Assembly: GCA_016936785.1 (NCBI GenBank)
Contig: JAFGXE010000039.1
Coordinates: forward strand, 1-5,837
DNA length: 5,837 nt
Direction: 5' to 3'
DNA from: Alphaproteobacteria bacterium
GTDB taxonomy: Bacteria > Pseudomonadota > Alphaproteobacteria > Rs-D84 > NBLK01
Part shown: piece after piece, positions 5,832 to 5,837 of the stretch
Layout of the letters: each line of letters begins with the position of its first letter
How positions within the stretch are numbered: the stretch's first letter is position 1
Notes under the pieces: model-generated
Told to the model about the DNA's origin: nothing
What the model saw: only the letters and a program-made list of their open reading frames with translations
Database searches by the model: none
Program-made: the position numbers and the translations under genes

Positions 5832-5837
5832 ATTAAA

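Overview
The window looks like a piece of chromosome from an AT-rich alphaproteobacterium. The best evidence is the aspartyl-tRNA synthetase at the left end. Its catalytic blocks (QAPQQFKQL, FQIAPCFRDED, EFYQLDIEM, GARDFLVPSRMHPGKFYALP) and its C-terminal DLMMGAP block read like alphaproteobacterial AspRS rather than the E. coli type. It also carries His in the RDHG motif, typical of non-discriminating AspRS, which suggests Asn-tRNA is made by amidation. The lineage cannot be fixed more closely from sequence alone.

Layout, left to right. (1) aspS, plus strand, 1-1751, cut by the left edge with probably only about five codons missing. (2) A 200-base convergent intergenic region. It holds a repeat-like stretch (1761-1790, with a further hairpin at 1809-1828) of the TGTCATTGCGAG...GGCAATCC type seen dispersed in many bacterial genomes, then a strong symmetric hairpin at 1910-1936 that can terminate transcription from both sides. 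(3) A large minus-strand gene, 4564-1952, encoding an 870-residue exported protein that I do not recognise. It has a Sec signal peptide, a Ser/Arg-rich low-complexity segment, acidic stretches, an 18-cysteine body, a coiled coil of six consecutive 11-residue repeats, and a Gly/Ala-rich hydrophobic C-terminal hairpin. (4) A 104-base divergent promoter region. (5) A two-gene plus-strand operon: a 103-residue protein of unknown function (4669-4980), immediately followed with no gap by a HAD-family phosphatase (4981-5640). (6) A 197-base non-coding tail with several short inverted repeats, a probable terminator, a clear TATAAT box and a perfect AGGAGG Shine-Dalgarno site. It must serve a gene starting just beyond the right edge.

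aspS and the HAD gene are housekeeping-type genes. The unusual item is the 870-residue envelope protein, whose combination of elements (disordered Ser/Arg head, disulfide-rich body, hendecad coiled coil, glycine-zipper tail) I cannot match to a known family. No defence system, mobile-element gene, CRISPR array, tRNA or rRNA is visible.
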